A stretch of 64,000 nt of DNA from Promethearchaeota archaeon (GCA_011365055.1 RDOG01000013.1:44343-108342), one strand, 5' to 3'. Numbered from the stretch's first letter, positions 53,433-63,771 are shown. Numbers and translations are program-made. The notes: generated by a model not told the origin, from the sequence alone.

Positions 53433-54359
53433 ATGGTTGATTATTCAAGTATGATTATATTGGTATTATCAATGCCTCTTTCAGTTGTTGTAGTATTCTT
53501 TTTAGCGAAAAAAGATGTAAAATCAATTGAATTTAGAACTGGAGTCTTAGTAACAGTCGTGGGAGATGTAATGAATATTATTGGATTGTTATTAAATGGT
53601 CCGTTCGAAAATATGTTATTAATAACCATATTATTAAATCCCATAGGTGTTTTTACAGCATTATTGGTGACATATTACATAATTAAAATCATTAGAACGA
53701 ATTATTCAAAACTTGATGATATAATCAAATCCAGTAACCAAGTTAGCTTAAACATGGCTAATATGGCTGCAGAATTAGCAGCAAGCGCCAATGAAGTAAA
53801 CGCATCTGCAGAGGAAATCGCATCTACAACTCAAGAAGTTTCTTCAGGGGCAGTAACTCAAGTAAAACAACTTTCAGACATTAACGATACAGCCATGAAC
53901 ATAAATCAATTAGCTGAAGATGTACAAGATTCAGGTGATGATATAAGAAAAATAATGGAGATCATCATAAACATTGCCGAGCAAACTAACTTGTTAGCGT
54001 TAAATGCAAGCATTGAAGCGGGTCGTGCAGGAGAACAAGGAAGGGGATTTGCGGTTGTTGCCGATGAAGTAAGAAAACTAGCAGAAGAATCTAAATCTGC
54101 GGTTGGAAATTCCACTGAAAAAATATCGAACATCATCAGCAAAATAGGTAAAACTGTTGACTTAATTGGTAAAATAACTGAAGACATTAAAGGTGCATTA
54201 ATTCTTGGTGAGGAAACATCTTCTGCAATGGAAGAAATTAATTCTTCAGCAGAAGAACAAACTGCTTCAATGGAGGAAATCTCAGCAACTGCAAATCGAT
54301 TAGGTGAAGAAGGAGAAGTTTTAAAATCGAAATTAGCAAAACAAAAATCTGGTTCGTAA
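53433..54359 (+). CDS. Chemoreceptor-like membrane protein, second copy
   Basis: 308 aa, a close paralogue of 51245-52201. It keeps three spans and the MCP hairpin ([38 protein letters not shown]), with the greatest divergence in spans 2-3 and in the first helical part after the membrane. That pattern suggests different inputs feeding one signalling system. Same Shine-Dalgarno and start context. The duplication unit runs from the motif at 53029 to past the stop; another motif copy lies 100 bases further on. Confidence 0.9.
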   Translation: MVDYSSMIILVLSMPLSVVVVFFLAKKDVKSIEFRTGVLVTVVGDVMNIIGLLLNGPFENMLLITILLNPIGVFTALLVTYYIIKIIRTNYSKLDDIIKSSNQVSLNMANMAAELAASANEVNASAEEIASTTQEVSSGAVTQVKQLSDINDTAMNINQLAEDVQDSGDDIRKIMEIIINIAEQTNLLALNASIEAGRAGEQGRGFAVVADEVRKLAEESKSAVGNSTEKISNIISKIGKTVDLIGKITEDIKGALILGEETSSAMEEINSSAEEQTASMEEISATANRLGEEGEVLKSKLAKQKSGS

Positions 54360-54458
54360 AAAACAAGTGTTTCTGAAAAAATAATTAATTTACAGACTAT
54401 TTTTATTTCATTTTATTTAATATCATCATCTCAGATCTTTTTAATTACACGATATTCG

Positions 54459-54490
54459 AAATATATATATTCACCGTGGTATTAAAAAAA
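54459..54490. repeat. Dispersed motif copy after second chemoreceptor gene
   Basis: AAATATATATATTCACCGTG then GTATTAAAAAAA. It bounds the duplicated chemoreceptor unit on the right. Confidence 0.8.
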
Positions 54491-54623
54491 AATATTTTGT
54501 TATAATTGACGATAGTTATCTTGGTACAAATAAAAATATTTAAAATGAAAAAAGATATGAGAAGAATGAGAGTGTTTCTAGCCGAATAAAAATTCTATAT
54601 TATACCAAACTAGGTGATATACT

Positions 54624-56063
54624 ATGGAAGAATATGTAACACGAGAGAACTTAAAAAAGAGTCGTTTTATTTATATTTTACTTCTTATACAAGGGATTTC
54701 TTATATTCTTTTTCTAATTCTGGGTCAACCACTAATTTCATTATTCGAAATGAATGATAAATTTTTTTCTGGAGAAGTTTGGCGTCTAATTACTGCTATT
54801 TTTGTTAATGATGCATCTATCGTTGATTTTCTGACCGTTATGGTTTCCTTCCTAATCATAGGTGTTTTTTTAGAAGCGTTTTATAAAAAATGGATCATGA
54901 TAACCATGTTTATAATTAGTGGAATTTTAGGCAACTTATTTTGGATTCTAATATTTCCAACGCTTTCTTTTAAAGGAATAGGTTGCTCACTTTGGGGATT
55001 ATTGGCCATAACAATCACTTTAATGTATAAAGATCCAAAATCATACATCTTATTAATTATAAATAGTTTTGTACCACTTATAGAACCTCTGGCTCAGATG
55101 CTTATTTCAAGTATTTTCTATCCTTTCATTCTCGTTTTCTCTAAATTGTTTGTAGATTTAATTATTTTCGGAATATTTTTAGGATTTGGTCTAATTTACT
55201 TAAAATTAAGAACACCCTCCACAAGTGCATTTAAAAAAGTCGTTAATGAAATTGAAAAAATACCTATTTTTAATGAAATTTATGATTTAATAAAATATGA
55301 AAAATTTGATCCAGATACTTTAGAAACTCAACAACAAAAAATATTGAAAAAATTTGCAAAATTTTCGCTCAGTACTGAACAATTATATAAAATAGAGTTT
55401 AATGGTGATGTCTGGTATAGACTCGCTAGGATCGCAATAAAATTACAACAATTTCTACTCGCTCGTTCTCTTTATTTTAGAGCAATAAAGGAAAAGAATT
55501 TTGAAAATTATCATATTGCAAAGAATGGTTATGCATGGACCTCATTTCTCTATAATCTCTATGACGAAGCAGAAAAATTGTATAGGGAGATCTTGAAAGA
55601 ACGACCAGATCTTTCTTTAACTTGGAATAATCTTGGATACCTTTTGATACAAAAAGGAAATGTAGAAGAAGGAGAAGCCGCATATAAAAAAGCGTTGGAA
55701 CTCGATCCCAAAAATTATCTAGCTTTATGCAACCAAGGATGGCAAGCATTTAAAGTAAAGGACATGGCTGAAGCAGAGCGAAAATTTAAACAATCTTTAG
55801 AAATACTCCCAGAGTACGGATGGTCGTGGCATGCTTTAGGCGAGCTATATTCAAATATGGGTAGATTAGAAGAATCAGAAAAAGCTTTAAGGAATGCTAT
55901 AAAATATTTAAAGAAAAATTCTGATATCTGGTATACATTTGGATTAATCTTAGAAAAAAACAATAAAAAAGACGAAGCGAAAGAAGCTTTTCAAAAAGCT
56001 TTAAAATTCGCGCCTAAGAATTGGGCTCGACTTACAGAATTAAAAACAAAATTATCAAGATAA
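54624..56063 (+). CDS. Rhomboid-like membrane protein fused to TPR domain, probably inactive
   Basis: 479 aa. The first ~195 residues follow the rhomboid fold: GEVWRLITAIF (50-60) in the L1/TM2 region, FYKKWIMITMFIISGILGN and GIGCSLWGLLA with the Ser of GxS at 122. The TM2 histidine (usually HxxxxH) is absent (IFVNDASIVDF) and the TM6 histidine position in VDLIIFGIFLGFG is not His. Protease activity is therefore unlikely, as in iRhom/Derlin-type proteins. Residues ~270-479 are tetratricopeptide repeats (LSLTWNNLGYLLIQKGNVEE, LALCNQGWQAF) for partner binding. A membrane adaptor role is inferred. Shine-Dalgarno GGTGA. Confidence 0.8.
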   Translation: MEEYVTRENLKKSRFIYILLLIQGISYILFLILGQPLISLFEMNDKFFSGEVWRLITAIFVNDASIVDFLTVMVSFLIIGVFLEAFYKKWIMITMFIISGILGNLFWILIFPTLSFKGIGCSLWGLLAITITLMYKDPKSYILLIINSFVPLIEPLAQMLISSIFYPFILVFSKLFVDLIIFGIFLGFGLIYLKLRTPSTSAFKKVVNEIEKIPIFNEIYDLIKYEKFDPDTLETQQQKILKKFAKFSLSTEQLYKIEFNGDVWYRLARIAIKLQQFLLARSLYFRAIKEKNFENYHIAKNGYAWTSFLYNLYDEAEKLYREILKERPDLSLTWNNLGYLLIQKGNVEEGEAAYKKALELDPKNYLALCNQGWQAFKVKDMAEAERKFKQSLEILPEYGWSWHALGELYSNMGRLEESEKALRNAIKYLKKNSDIWYTFGLILEKNNKKDEAKEAFQKALKFAPKNWARLTELKTKLSR

Positions 56064-56315
56064 TTTTTAAAAATACTCTATTTCACTTCAAATTAAAATT
56101 TTTTTTTAATTTTTAATATTTTACAACTTGAATATTAATTCATAAAAAAAATGCTAAATACCCATTTTGAAAGTTAAATTTTTTTAGAATTTAAATAAAA
56201 AAAGGTTGATTTAAGTCGAAACAAAAATATCATCATTTAAGAAAATTTTTGAGGTCGTAATTAAATAAATTTTAATAGGGTTGTAAATTTATTTTTAACA
56301 ATTTTTTAATATCGA

Positions 56316-57989
56316 ATGATGATAATGATGGAAAAACCAAAATTTGATGTGATAGTAATTGGTGGTGGCTGTACTGGTGCAGGGATAGTGAGAGATTGTG
56401 CCATGCGCGGTTTAAAGACGTTATTAGTTGAACGAGGTGACGTTTGTAGTGAAACTACAGGTACTTGTGCAGGTATGATTTCTGGGGGTGTCAAATATCT
56501 TCTTGAACCGAAAATTGTTGCACAATGTGCTAAAGAATCTTTAATCTTATGGCACATTGCGCATAATATAATGTTTAGAACTCCAATAATTTGGGCTGTA
56601 ACAACAAGGAAAATGAAAAAACTGGCAGCTGCAATGGTTCCTGCTTATTCTTCTTATCTTGGAATGAGAGAAGGTGGAAAAATTTTCCATATTTCACGGG
56701 AAGAAGCTTTAAAATTGGAACCTCGATTATCAGATCAAGTAGCTGAGGGTGTATTTTTTGAAGAATTATTCGTTGATCCCTGGCGATTGACCTTACATAG
56801 CATTATAGACGCTCAAAATTACGGAGCTGAAATTAAAACTTACACGAAGGTAATATCGCTTTTAAAAAAGAATGATACAATTTATGGTATTCGCATACAA
56901 AACATGAAAACAAATGAAATTGAGGATATTACAGCTAAATATGTCATAAATGCTGCTGGTCCATGGGTCCCAACGATTTGCAGCATGGCAGGAATTGATT
57001 ATAAATTAAGGCTCAATAAGGGGTCGCATATAATTTTTGATCGTAGAGTATCAAATATTGGATTAGTATGTTCAGCATATGATGGCAGAAATGCGTATAT
57101 GTTTCCACATGAAAACACTACCATATTGGGTGTTACCGCAATTGACATTTTTGATGATCCAGATAATATAAAACCTGATTATGATGATGTTGAATATATG
57201 CTTTCTAGCATGGAGACTATTATGCCTGATCTTCGAAAACATCGAATAATAAGGACATTTGTGGGCGTTCGACCCATGCTATATAAATATGGTGTTGAAG
57301 AAGGAGATGTTACAAGGGGATTTAAAGTTATAGATAATGAAAAAAAGGACGGAATTAAAGGTTTTATAACGATAGCAGGAGGAAAGCTAGTTACACATAG
57401 ATTAATGGCAGAAAAGGTTACGGATTTAATTTGTAAAAAATTAGATATTGATAAATCGTGTGAAACAGCAATCAAACCATTACCAGGTGCAACAGGAAAT
57501 GTTGATGTTGAAGTTTTATCTGAAAAATTTAAACTTGATTATCATGTTATCAAAAGAATGGTAATAAGGCATGGTCCTAAAACTGAAAAAATTCTCTCAA
57601 AGTTAACAAATGAACCTGTATATAAATCCACGATTTGCACGTGCGAAAGTGCTACAAATGTGGAAATGCGATACTGCATTCAAAATGAATATGCAAAACA
57701 TCTGGATGATTTAAGAAGACGGTTAAGAATCGGCTCTGGCCCTTGCCAAGGTACTGGATGTATTTTCAAAGCAATTACTATATTAAATGACGAATTAAAT
57801 TATCCCATGGATGAGAGTAATGTAGATTTATTAGATTTTTTAAACGAACGATGGAAAGGAATTTGGCCCGCTTTAAGAGGAGAGCAACTTAGTGAAGCTG
57901 AGTTATCACAAGGGATTTACGGTTGCGTCGGTAATTATATTGATCCATATTTTATTCCCAAACATAAATATAGGAGTTATAAAGTATGA
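56316..57989 (+). CDS. glpA: Anaerobic glycerol-3-phosphate dehydrogenase, subunit A
   Basis: 557 aa; several in-frame ATGs crowd the start (56316-56330), so the first residues are uncertain. Oxidises sn-glycerol-3-phosphate to dihydroxyacetone phosphate. FAD-binding DVIVIGGGCTGAGIVRDCAM, GMISGGVKYLLEP and NAAGPWVP are GlpA/GlpD marks; the C-terminal cysteine domain (STICTCESA ... GPCQGTGC) is the GlpA-specific BFD-like Fe-S module. It overlaps glpB by four bases. First gene of the glpABC operon. Confidence 0.93.
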   Translation: MMIMMEKPKFDVIVIGGGCTGAGIVRDCAMRGLKTLLVERGDVCSETTGTCAGMISGGVKYLLEPKIVAQCAKESLILWHIAHNIMFRTPIIWAVTTRKMKKLAAAMVPAYSSYLGMREGGKIFHISREEALKLEPRLSDQVAEGVFFEELFVDPWRLTLHSIIDAQNYGAEIKTYTKVISLLKKNDTIYGIRIQNMKTNEIEDITAKYVINAAGPWVPTICSMAGIDYKLRLNKGSHIIFDRRVSNIGLVCSAYDGRNAYMFPHENTTILGVTAIDIFDDPDNIKPDYDDVEYMLSSMETIMPDLRKHRIIRTFVGVRPMLYKYGVEEGDVTRGFKVIDNEKKDGIKGFITIAGGKLVTHRLMAEKVTDLICKKLDIDKSCETAIKPLPGATGNVDVEVLSEKFKLDYHVIKRMVIRHGPKTEKILSKLTNEPVYKSTICTCESATNVEMRYCIQNEYAKHLDDLRRRLRIGSGPCQGTGCIFKAITILNDELNYPMDESNVDLLDFLNERWKGIWPALRGEQLSEAELSQGIYGCVGNYIDPYFIPKHKYRSYKV

Positions 57990-59293
57990 TGGCAGATGTT
58001 GTAGTAATTGGGTGCGGTTTGGCTGGATTATCAGCTGCTTTGAAGTTGAATAGTAGGAATAAAGATGTTATCCTTGTTAAAAAAAGTACAGGTGCAACAT
58101 TTTTTTCATCGGGTGCTATAGATGTTGCAGGATATTATCCAATGGCAAGGGATGCTTATTATGATTCACCTAAAGAATGCATAAAAGATATTAAAAAATT
58201 AAACACCAATCATCCCTATTCCAAACTTGGAGATATAACGAAAATTGAATCCCTCTATAATGAATGGTTGAAGCTAATTAATGAAGAATATAAATTGAAA
58301 GGTTCTTTTGATAAAAATATTCAATTAATTAATTTTACTGGAACAATTAAACCAAGCAATTTGGCTGCTCCACCGATTTACAATGGTAATTTAAAGAATT
58401 TAAATGGAAAATCATTAGCATTATTAGGAATTGTTGGTTTTCCGGATTTCAATCCAAAATATTGCCAAAAATCTTTAGAAAATATACTTTCTTATCTTAA
58501 TAAATACGAATTAAAAAGTATTTCTCATTTTCATGTTAATTTAGATAAATTAAGCGAAATTAACAATTTACATTCAATGACTCTTGCTCAGTATTTAGAA
58601 ACAGAAGAAAATCTTAATATTTTTATTAAAAATATAAAGGCGGATGCTGAAATTTTAAAATATGATGTTCTGGCTTTTCCTTCTATTTTAGGGGTGATGA
58701 ACTCAGATAAAATAGTCCAAAAATTAAAAGAGTCTCTTAAAATAGAAGTAATTGAATTGTTATCCTATCCTCCATCTGTTCCTGGTTATCGTTTACAGTC
58801 CCATTTAGAAAAATTAGCGATAAAAAAAGGAATTAAATTACTTGAAGATTTAGAAATAACAAATTTTCAGTCAAAGAATAATGAATTAAAATCCGTTAAT
58901 GGTAAATATGGGAAATATAAAGAATTATCCATTGAAGCTAATGAATTTATTCTTGCGACAGGTAAATATATCGGGGGAGGTATCAAGGAAGAAAAGAATT
59001 TTATAAAAGAAGGCTTATTTAATCTACCAATATTTGATGAATTTGGTAGACCTGCTTTATTTGAACCGTTACAAAAAATGTTCAAACCTAAAGTCCTCCC
59101 AAAAGAAGGACAACCATTTCTTTCAGTTGGTATAAAAATAAATGATAGTTTTAAACCTATAGATTCTAAAAATCAAGTCATATTTGAAAATTTAAAAGCA
59201 GCAGGATTAATTCTATCAGGTTATAATTATGTAAGTGAGAAAAATGGGCTCGGAGTAGCGTTTTTGACAGGCATGGCAGCAGGAGGTAATTGA
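57986..59293 (+). CDS. glpB: Anaerobic glycerol-3-phosphate dehydrogenase, subunit B
   Basis: 435 aa. N-terminal dinucleotide fold VVVIGCGLAGLSAALKL and TFFSSGAIDVAGYYP, then GVMNSDKIVQKLKESL and GVAFLTGMAAGG at the end, as in GlpB flavin subunits. It transfers electrons from GlpA to GlpC. Translationally coupled to glpA (ATGA overlap, TAGGAG upstream) and one base from glpC. Confidence 0.9.
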   Translation: MMADVVVIGCGLAGLSAALKLNSRNKDVILVKKSTGATFFSSGAIDVAGYYPMARDAYYDSPKECIKDIKKLNTNHPYSKLGDITKIESLYNEWLKLINEEYKLKGSFDKNIQLINFTGTIKPSNLAAPPIYNGNLKNLNGKSLALLGIVGFPDFNPKYCQKSLENILSYLNKYELKSISHFHVNLDKLSEINNLHSMTLAQYLETEENLNIFIKNIKADAEILKYDVLAFPSILGVMNSDKIVQKLKESLKIEVIELLSYPPSVPGYRLQSHLEKLAIKKGIKLLEDLEITNFQSKNNELKSVNGKYGKYKELSIEANEFILATGKYIGGGIKEEKNFIKEGLFNLPIFDEFGRPALFEPLQKMFKPKVLPKEGQPFLSVGIKINDSFKPIDSKNQVIFENLKAAGLILSGYNYVSEKNGLGVAFLTGMAAGGN

Positions 59294-59294
59294 A

Positions 59295-60527
59295 TTGATT
59301 AATAATGAAATATCAGATGAAGAAAAGGAAGCATACTTGCAAGAATTTTTAAAACAATATGAAATTCTCATATTTACAAAAGAAGAAATAGAACAAATTG
59401 GTCTATTAGATAATTGTATTAATTGTGGCACTTGCACGATGTTTTGTCCTTTATTAGAACCAACAAATGGGGAACTTTCACCGCGTAAAGTTGCTATTGA
59501 AGTATCAAGAACTGAACCATATTGGAAAAATATTAGAAAAATAGCATATGATTGTACAAATTGTGGTAAATGCGAAGAAGTTTGTCCTAAAAGTGTTCCA
59601 ATACCAAAGATCATACGAATTTTAAGAAATAAAATATATCTACAAACCCCTGAACTCGTTCCAGATGGATATAAAGGTTTGGAAAATAACTTGAGAAATT
59701 ATAACAAATCTTTCGTTCCAATTGAGGAAGACGATAAAGAAGATTATATTGAAGAGGAGAGTGAAAATCTAGGGATTCAAAAGCTTGAGGATATCTATAA
59801 AGAGGATGCAGAAATTTATTATTTTGCAGGTTGTCAAGCAAGTGAAAGAATGTTTAAGATTAGAGAATCTACGAAATTTATTTTGAATAAGTTGAAAATA
59901 AATTATTCGCTAATCAAAAATGAATCGTGTTGTGGATTGCCAGCAGTTTTATTAGGTAATCCTGAGCTTGCAGATCATTTCTGTGATGATTTATTTACTT
60001 ATTTACAATCCACTTCAATTAAGACGCTAGTATGTACTTGTGCAGGATGTACAGCAAGATTAAAAGAATTTTTTAATAAAAAAGATATAAAATTTAGTGT
60101 AAAACACATAGTAGAGTTTTTAATTGAAGATATATCGTTGGAAAAACTAAAAGCAAATTATAACATTCCTTCAGATTCATTTAGAATCACGTTACATCAT
60201 CCTTGTGATTTACATCGAGGAGTTGGAAAATATTTCATTGAATATCTTGAATCCATTTTAAAGAGCTTGCCTAATGTTGAATTCATCAAATTAGATGCAC
60301 ATGATGAATGTTGTGGTGCCGGAGGGCTTGCGGACATATTTATTCCAGATGTAACTAAAGTATTGCAGGATATTAAAATTAAAAAAATTAAAGAAACAAG
60401 TGCAAATTTTGTTATTTCAGCATGTCCAAGATGTATAAGTCAAATTGAAGAGGGCATATATGCTCAATCTATTGATATTAGTGCCGAGGATATTGTAACA
60501 TTTTTGGTTAAATTTCTAAAAGGTTAA
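59295..60527 (+). CDS. glpC: Anaerobic glycerol-3-phosphate dehydrogenase, subunit C
   Basis: 410 aa. Two 4Fe-4S motifs (CINCGTCTMFCP; CTNCGKCEEVCP) precede two CCG domains (CCGLPAV with CTCAGC; CCGAGGLAD with SACPRC). GlpC anchors GlpAB to the membrane and reduces quinone in bacteria; no clear membrane helix is visible here, so the acceptor is open. The start is TTG at 59295 with GGAGGT seven bases upstream. Third CCG protein in the window. Confidence 0.92.
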   Translation: MINNEISDEEKEAYLQEFLKQYEILIFTKEEIEQIGLLDNCINCGTCTMFCPLLEPTNGELSPRKVAIEVSRTEPYWKNIRKIAYDCTNCGKCEEVCPKSVPIPKIIRILRNKIYLQTPELVPDGYKGLENNLRNYNKSFVPIEEDDKEDYIEEESENLGIQKLEDIYKEDAEIYYFAGCQASERMFKIRESTKFILNKLKINYSLIKNESCCGLPAVLLGNPELADHFCDDLFTYLQSTSIKTLVCTCAGCTARLKEFFNKKDIKFSVKHIVEFLIEDISLEKLKANYNIPSDSFRITLHHPCDLHRGVGKYFIEYLESILKSLPNVEFIKLDAHDECCGAGGLADIFIPDVTKVLQDIKIKKIKETSANFVISACPRCISQIEEGIYAQSIDISAEDIVTFLVKFLKG

Positions 60528-60531
60528 AATC

Positions 60532-61500
60532 ATGGTAGAACTTAAAGATATAGAACAAGCTTATAAAAGATTAGATGGAAAAGCTAATAAAACGCCAGTT
60601 ATGACATCTAGAACATTGAATGAAATGGTGGACGCTTCAGTATTTTTAAAATGTGAGAATTTTCAACGAATAGGTGCTTTCAAGTTTAGAGGAGCATTTA
60701 ATAAAATAAGTCAGCTTTCTTCCGAACAAAAAAAGAAGGGAGTAATCACTCATTCAAGTGGAAATCATGCACAAGCCGTTGCAATAGTTGCAAAATTACT
60801 TCATATTAAGGCAGTAATCGTAATGCCGGATAATGCTCCAGAGGTAAAAGTTAATGCCACAAAAGGATATGGCGCTAAAATAGTTTTTTGCGAAAATAAT
60901 GCTGAAGCAAGAGAAAAAACAGCCCAGGAGTTAATAAACGCTAATGGCTATACAATGATTCATCCTTATGATGATGATCAAATTATTGCAGGGTCAGGAA
61001 CTGCAGCATATGAACTTATTAAACAAGTTGGAGAATTGGATTACGTTTTTTGCCCAATTGGCGGTGGTGGGCTCATTAGTGGAACTGCAGTTGCGACTAA
61101 AGGATTATCTAATTCTTCAATTGTCATTGGTGTTGAACCAGAAATGGCAAGTGATGCCTATAAATCTTTTAAAAGTGGGAAAATTTTCTCAAGTATTTAT
61201 CCCGATACGATCGCTGATGGTCTACGCACTTCTTTAAGTGAAAGAACCTTTGAATATATTAAAAAATATGTGGATGAAATAATAATTGTTTCAGAAAAAG
61301 AAATAATTGACGCAATGAAATTTCTTTGGGAGCGAATGAAACTCGTTATAGAACCTTCAGGTGCAGTCCCAGTAGCTGGTATTATTAAATATAAGGAAAA
61401 GTTAAAATCTAAACGTGTGGGTGCAATAATTAGTGGTGGAAATATTGATCTAAAAGATTTTTTTGAAAAATATTATTCTATCATTCCAAAAGAAGATTAA
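60532..61500 (+). CDS. PLP-dependent threonine/serine dehydratase or serine racemase
   Basis: 322 aa, the catalytic domain without an ACT regulatory domain. The PLP lysine is in FKFRGAFNK (about Lys52), SSGNHAQAVA binds the substrate carboxylate, GGGGLISG grips the phosphate and VIEPSGAV closes the site. Such short forms deaminate Thr/Ser to 2-oxoacids or racemise serine. The start lies four bases after glpC, so it is co-transcribed; linking serine and glycerol phosphate catabolism is inference. Confidence 0.92.
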   Translation: MVELKDIEQAYKRLDGKANKTPVMTSRTLNEMVDASVFLKCENFQRIGAFKFRGAFNKISQLSSEQKKKGVITHSSGNHAQAVAIVAKLLHIKAVIVMPDNAPEVKVNATKGYGAKIVFCENNAEAREKTAQELINANGYTMIHPYDDDQIIAGSGTAAYELIKQVGELDYVFCPIGGGGLISGTAVATKGLSNSSIVIGVEPEMASDAYKSFKSGKIFSSIYPDTIADGLRTSLSERTFEYIKKYVDEIIIVSEKEIIDAMKFLWERMKLVIEPSGAVPVAGIIKYKEKLKSKRVGAIISGGNIDLKDFFEKYYSIIPKED

Positions 61501-61509
61501 TATTATAAT

Positions 61510-62478
61510 TTACTTCAAAGAAGATATTATCTCTTCTATAATTTCTTCCATTCTTTCTCGTTCTCTTAATCTTGTTGTCCAATCATGCATTTCTTTTCCA
61601 ATTGCTTTATAACCATGATAAGCGCCCATTATTCCTCCAGCAATACATCCTGTAGAATCGGAATCACCATCGTGATTTACTGATAAAATTAATAAATCTT
61701 TAAAATCTTCAGGATTCGGATACTTCATGCAACAATATAATGCAATAGCGACAGCTTCTTCACCTACCCAACCTTTTCCAATTGTTTTTATCGCTTCTTC
61801 TGAATTCTCAATTTCTAACGCTTTTTCTGCCATGTCTATTGCATCGCAAAATTCTGATTTACCAGGTTCTGCGATATCTGTAACTATTTTTTTAACCAAT
61901 TCTGGCCATTTTTTAATAGTAACTTTATCAATCGCCAATCGAACTAAATAAGCAGCCCCTACTGCAGCAGCAAGAGCCGTCGGGTGTGCATGAGTTATTA
62001 AAGAGGAGTTATAGGCGATCTGATATAATTTATCTGGTTCTGAAAAAAATAATCCTATAGGGGCAACTCGCATGGCCGAACCGCAACCTTTACTTTCTTT
62101 AATACCTGAGTTCCACCAATCTTTCTTTGGATCATTTTTATAAAAAACGACTGCTTGAATACACGTATTTCCAGGTTTGAAACCAGTATTAGTATCTAAC
62201 CAAACAATAAATTCTTCGGCTATTTGCTTTGAAATTGTTTCAATAGATAATTTATATGTTGTTATCAACGCTCTTGCAACTGCAAATGTCATTTCTGTAT
62301 CATCAGTCCAAATTGAATTCATTGGGAGATCAATAATGCCATTTGGTCCATAATCTTCTTTAATTCTCCATAGATGCTTAAATTCTACAGGTTTGCCTAA
62401 TGCATCTCCTAATGCTAAACCCCACATTAAACCTTTGACAGTATCTTCAAGATCAAAATAATGAGTAATTGAACTCAA
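61510..62478 (-). CDS. ADP-ribosylglycohydrolase family protein
   Basis: 322 aa. GLMWGLALGDALGKPVEF and SIWTDDTEMTFAVARAL supply the first metal Asp/Thr cluster; NHDGDSDSTGCIAGGIMGAYHG the second. This is the DraG/ARH fold that removes ADP-ribose from proteins with two Mg ions, or acts on related nucleoside conjugates. The start is TTG at 62478. It is convergent with the glp operon and is followed upstream by a nucleoside hydrolase, so an ADP-ribose or nucleoside salvage role is possible. Confidence 0.9.
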   Translation of the reverse strand: MSSITHYFDLEDTVKGLMWGLALGDALGKPVEFKHLWRIKEDYGPNGIIDLPMNSIWTDDTEMTFAVARALITTYKLSIETISKQIAEEFIVWLDTNTGFKPGNTCIQAVVFYKNDPKKDWWNSGIKESKGCGSAMRVAPIGLFFSEPDKLYQIAYNSSLITHAHPTALAAAVGAAYLVRLAIDKVTIKKWPELVKKIVTDIAEPGKSEFCDAIDMAEKALEIENSEEAIKTIGKGWVGEEAVAIALYCCMKYPNPEDFKDLLILSVNHDGDSDSTGCIAGGIMGAYHGYKAIGKEMHDWTTRLRERERMEEIIEEIISSLK

Positions 62479-62495
62479 TCCTCAATAAAAAAAAA

Positions 62496-62750
62496 TTAAA
62501 TAGATAAAATCGTTTCCCCATTTCTTTTTACAATATATGAAATCGGATTTATAATTGCTAGCGTTCTTAATTTCTTAACAACACTGATTTCATAATCAAC
62601 TGGCTTTCCATCTTCTTCAACTTGAAATTTGTGCTTAGTACTCAAAAGTGAAGTTTCATTACTTACTTCCACACCATCATATAATACCTTTTCTTTTCCG
62701 AAAAAATATAAGCGAACTTCAATTTTATGATTGTTGAAAATAAAAAACAC
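62496..62750 (-). CDS. Small beta-rich hypothetical protein
   Basis: About 84 aa. The start is best at GTG 62750, eight bases after GAGG; ATG at 62756 is closer than normal. The sequence alternates hydrophobic residues (IEVRLYFFGKEKVLYDGVEVS, KHKFQVEEDGKPVDYEISVV), a small beta barrel or sandwich with no Cys or catalytic motif. It lies between two hydrolase genes in the same direction, likely one transcript with the glycohydrolase. Family unknown. Confidence 0.65.
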   Translation of the reverse strand: MFFIFNNHKIEVRLYFFGKEKVLYDGVEVSNETSLLSTKHKFQVEEDGKPVDYEISVVKKLRTLAIINPISYIVKRNGETILSI

Positions 62751-62868
62751 TACCATCACCTCATTAGTAGAATAAAATGATCGTCGATCCTATATAATTG
62801 ATTATGAGTTCACTTTAACTATAATTTCAATTTAAATAAACATTCAAAAAAATAAATCTTTTAAAAAT

Positions 62869-63771
62869 TTAATTAAAAAATGTTAAAAAATACTCGGTTA
62901 CTTTTTGTCTATTCAATCCAGTACATACCAAGGCAGAGTTTATAGAACTTGAATTGATATTTGTCTTGCCATATTTAGAATTTGTTGAGATTGTTATCGA
63001 ATATTCTTTTAAATCATAGATGGAGCTATCAATTGCATATAATAAAGCTATGGGGTCGTGTAAAAAGCAATAGTTTTCTCTTCCAGGTAAATTTAATAAA
63101 AATTTTAATAAATGTTCAATATAATAAAATCGCTCATTCCCAACGTTCCTTTTTTGTAATTTATTTAAAAACCTCTCATCAAAAGGATATTTAGTTGTAA
63201 CATCCAATCCAAAAAATATCTTTTTAATAGGATGGCTCATCACAATATTGGCAGCTTCTGCGTCAATATAAATGTTAAATTCTGCATCTGGAGAGACATT
63301 ACCAGGTACAAAGAAAGCTCCGCCCATTATTATTATTTGTTTAAGTTTTTCGACGGTTTTCGGATATTTCATTATTAATTTGGCAATATTAGTTAAAGGA
63401 CCCAATGTTATTAAAATAATTTCATTTGGATATTCTTCAATTGATCTTTTTAAAATTTCAATATAATCGTTATTTACTATTTTTAATTTAGGAGATGGTA
63501 AATTTAAGTTCCCAATTCCGTCAGAACCGTGAACATATTCTGCAGTTATTAAATCTTTCACGATAGGTTTATCACTACCTTTATAAACATATATATTTGT
63601 TTTTTCATAAATCTCTAAGAAATTTAAAACATTTTTTGTAGCTTTTTCTACAGTAACATTTCCTGCTACAGTCGATATTCCAATTATTTCTAATTCATTA
63701 GAATTTAAAGCTAAAATTAATGCTAAAATGTCATCGATTCCACCGTCTGTATCAATCCAAATTTTAAACAC
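62869..63771 (-). CDS. Inosine/uridine-preferring nucleoside hydrolase
   Basis: 300 aa. The signature IDTDGGIDDILALILAL near the start gives the DTDxxxDD calcium site (Asp7, Asp9, Asp13, Asp14 region). GNVTVEKATKNVL, ITLGPLTNIAKLI and EFNIYIDAEAANIV follow in the family order; FLHDPIALLYAID holds the last His-Asp. Cleaves the N-glycosidic bond of ribonucleosides in salvage. The start is GTG at 63771 with GGGG eight bases upstream. Confidence 0.92.
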   Translation of the reverse strand: MFKIWIDTDGGIDDILALILALNSNELEIIGISTVAGNVTVEKATKNVLNFLEIYEKTNIYVYKGSDKPIVKDLITAEYVHGSDGIGNLNLPSPKLKIVNNDYIEILKRSIEEYPNEIILITLGPLTNIAKLIMKYPKTVEKLKQIIIMGGAFFVPGNVSPDAEFNIYIDAEAANIVMSHPIKKIFFGLDVTTKYPFDERFLNKLQKRNVGNERFYYIEHLLKFLLNLPGRENYCFLHDPIALLYAIDSSIYDLKEYSITISTNSKYGKTNINSSSINSALVCTGLNRQKVTEYFLTFFN

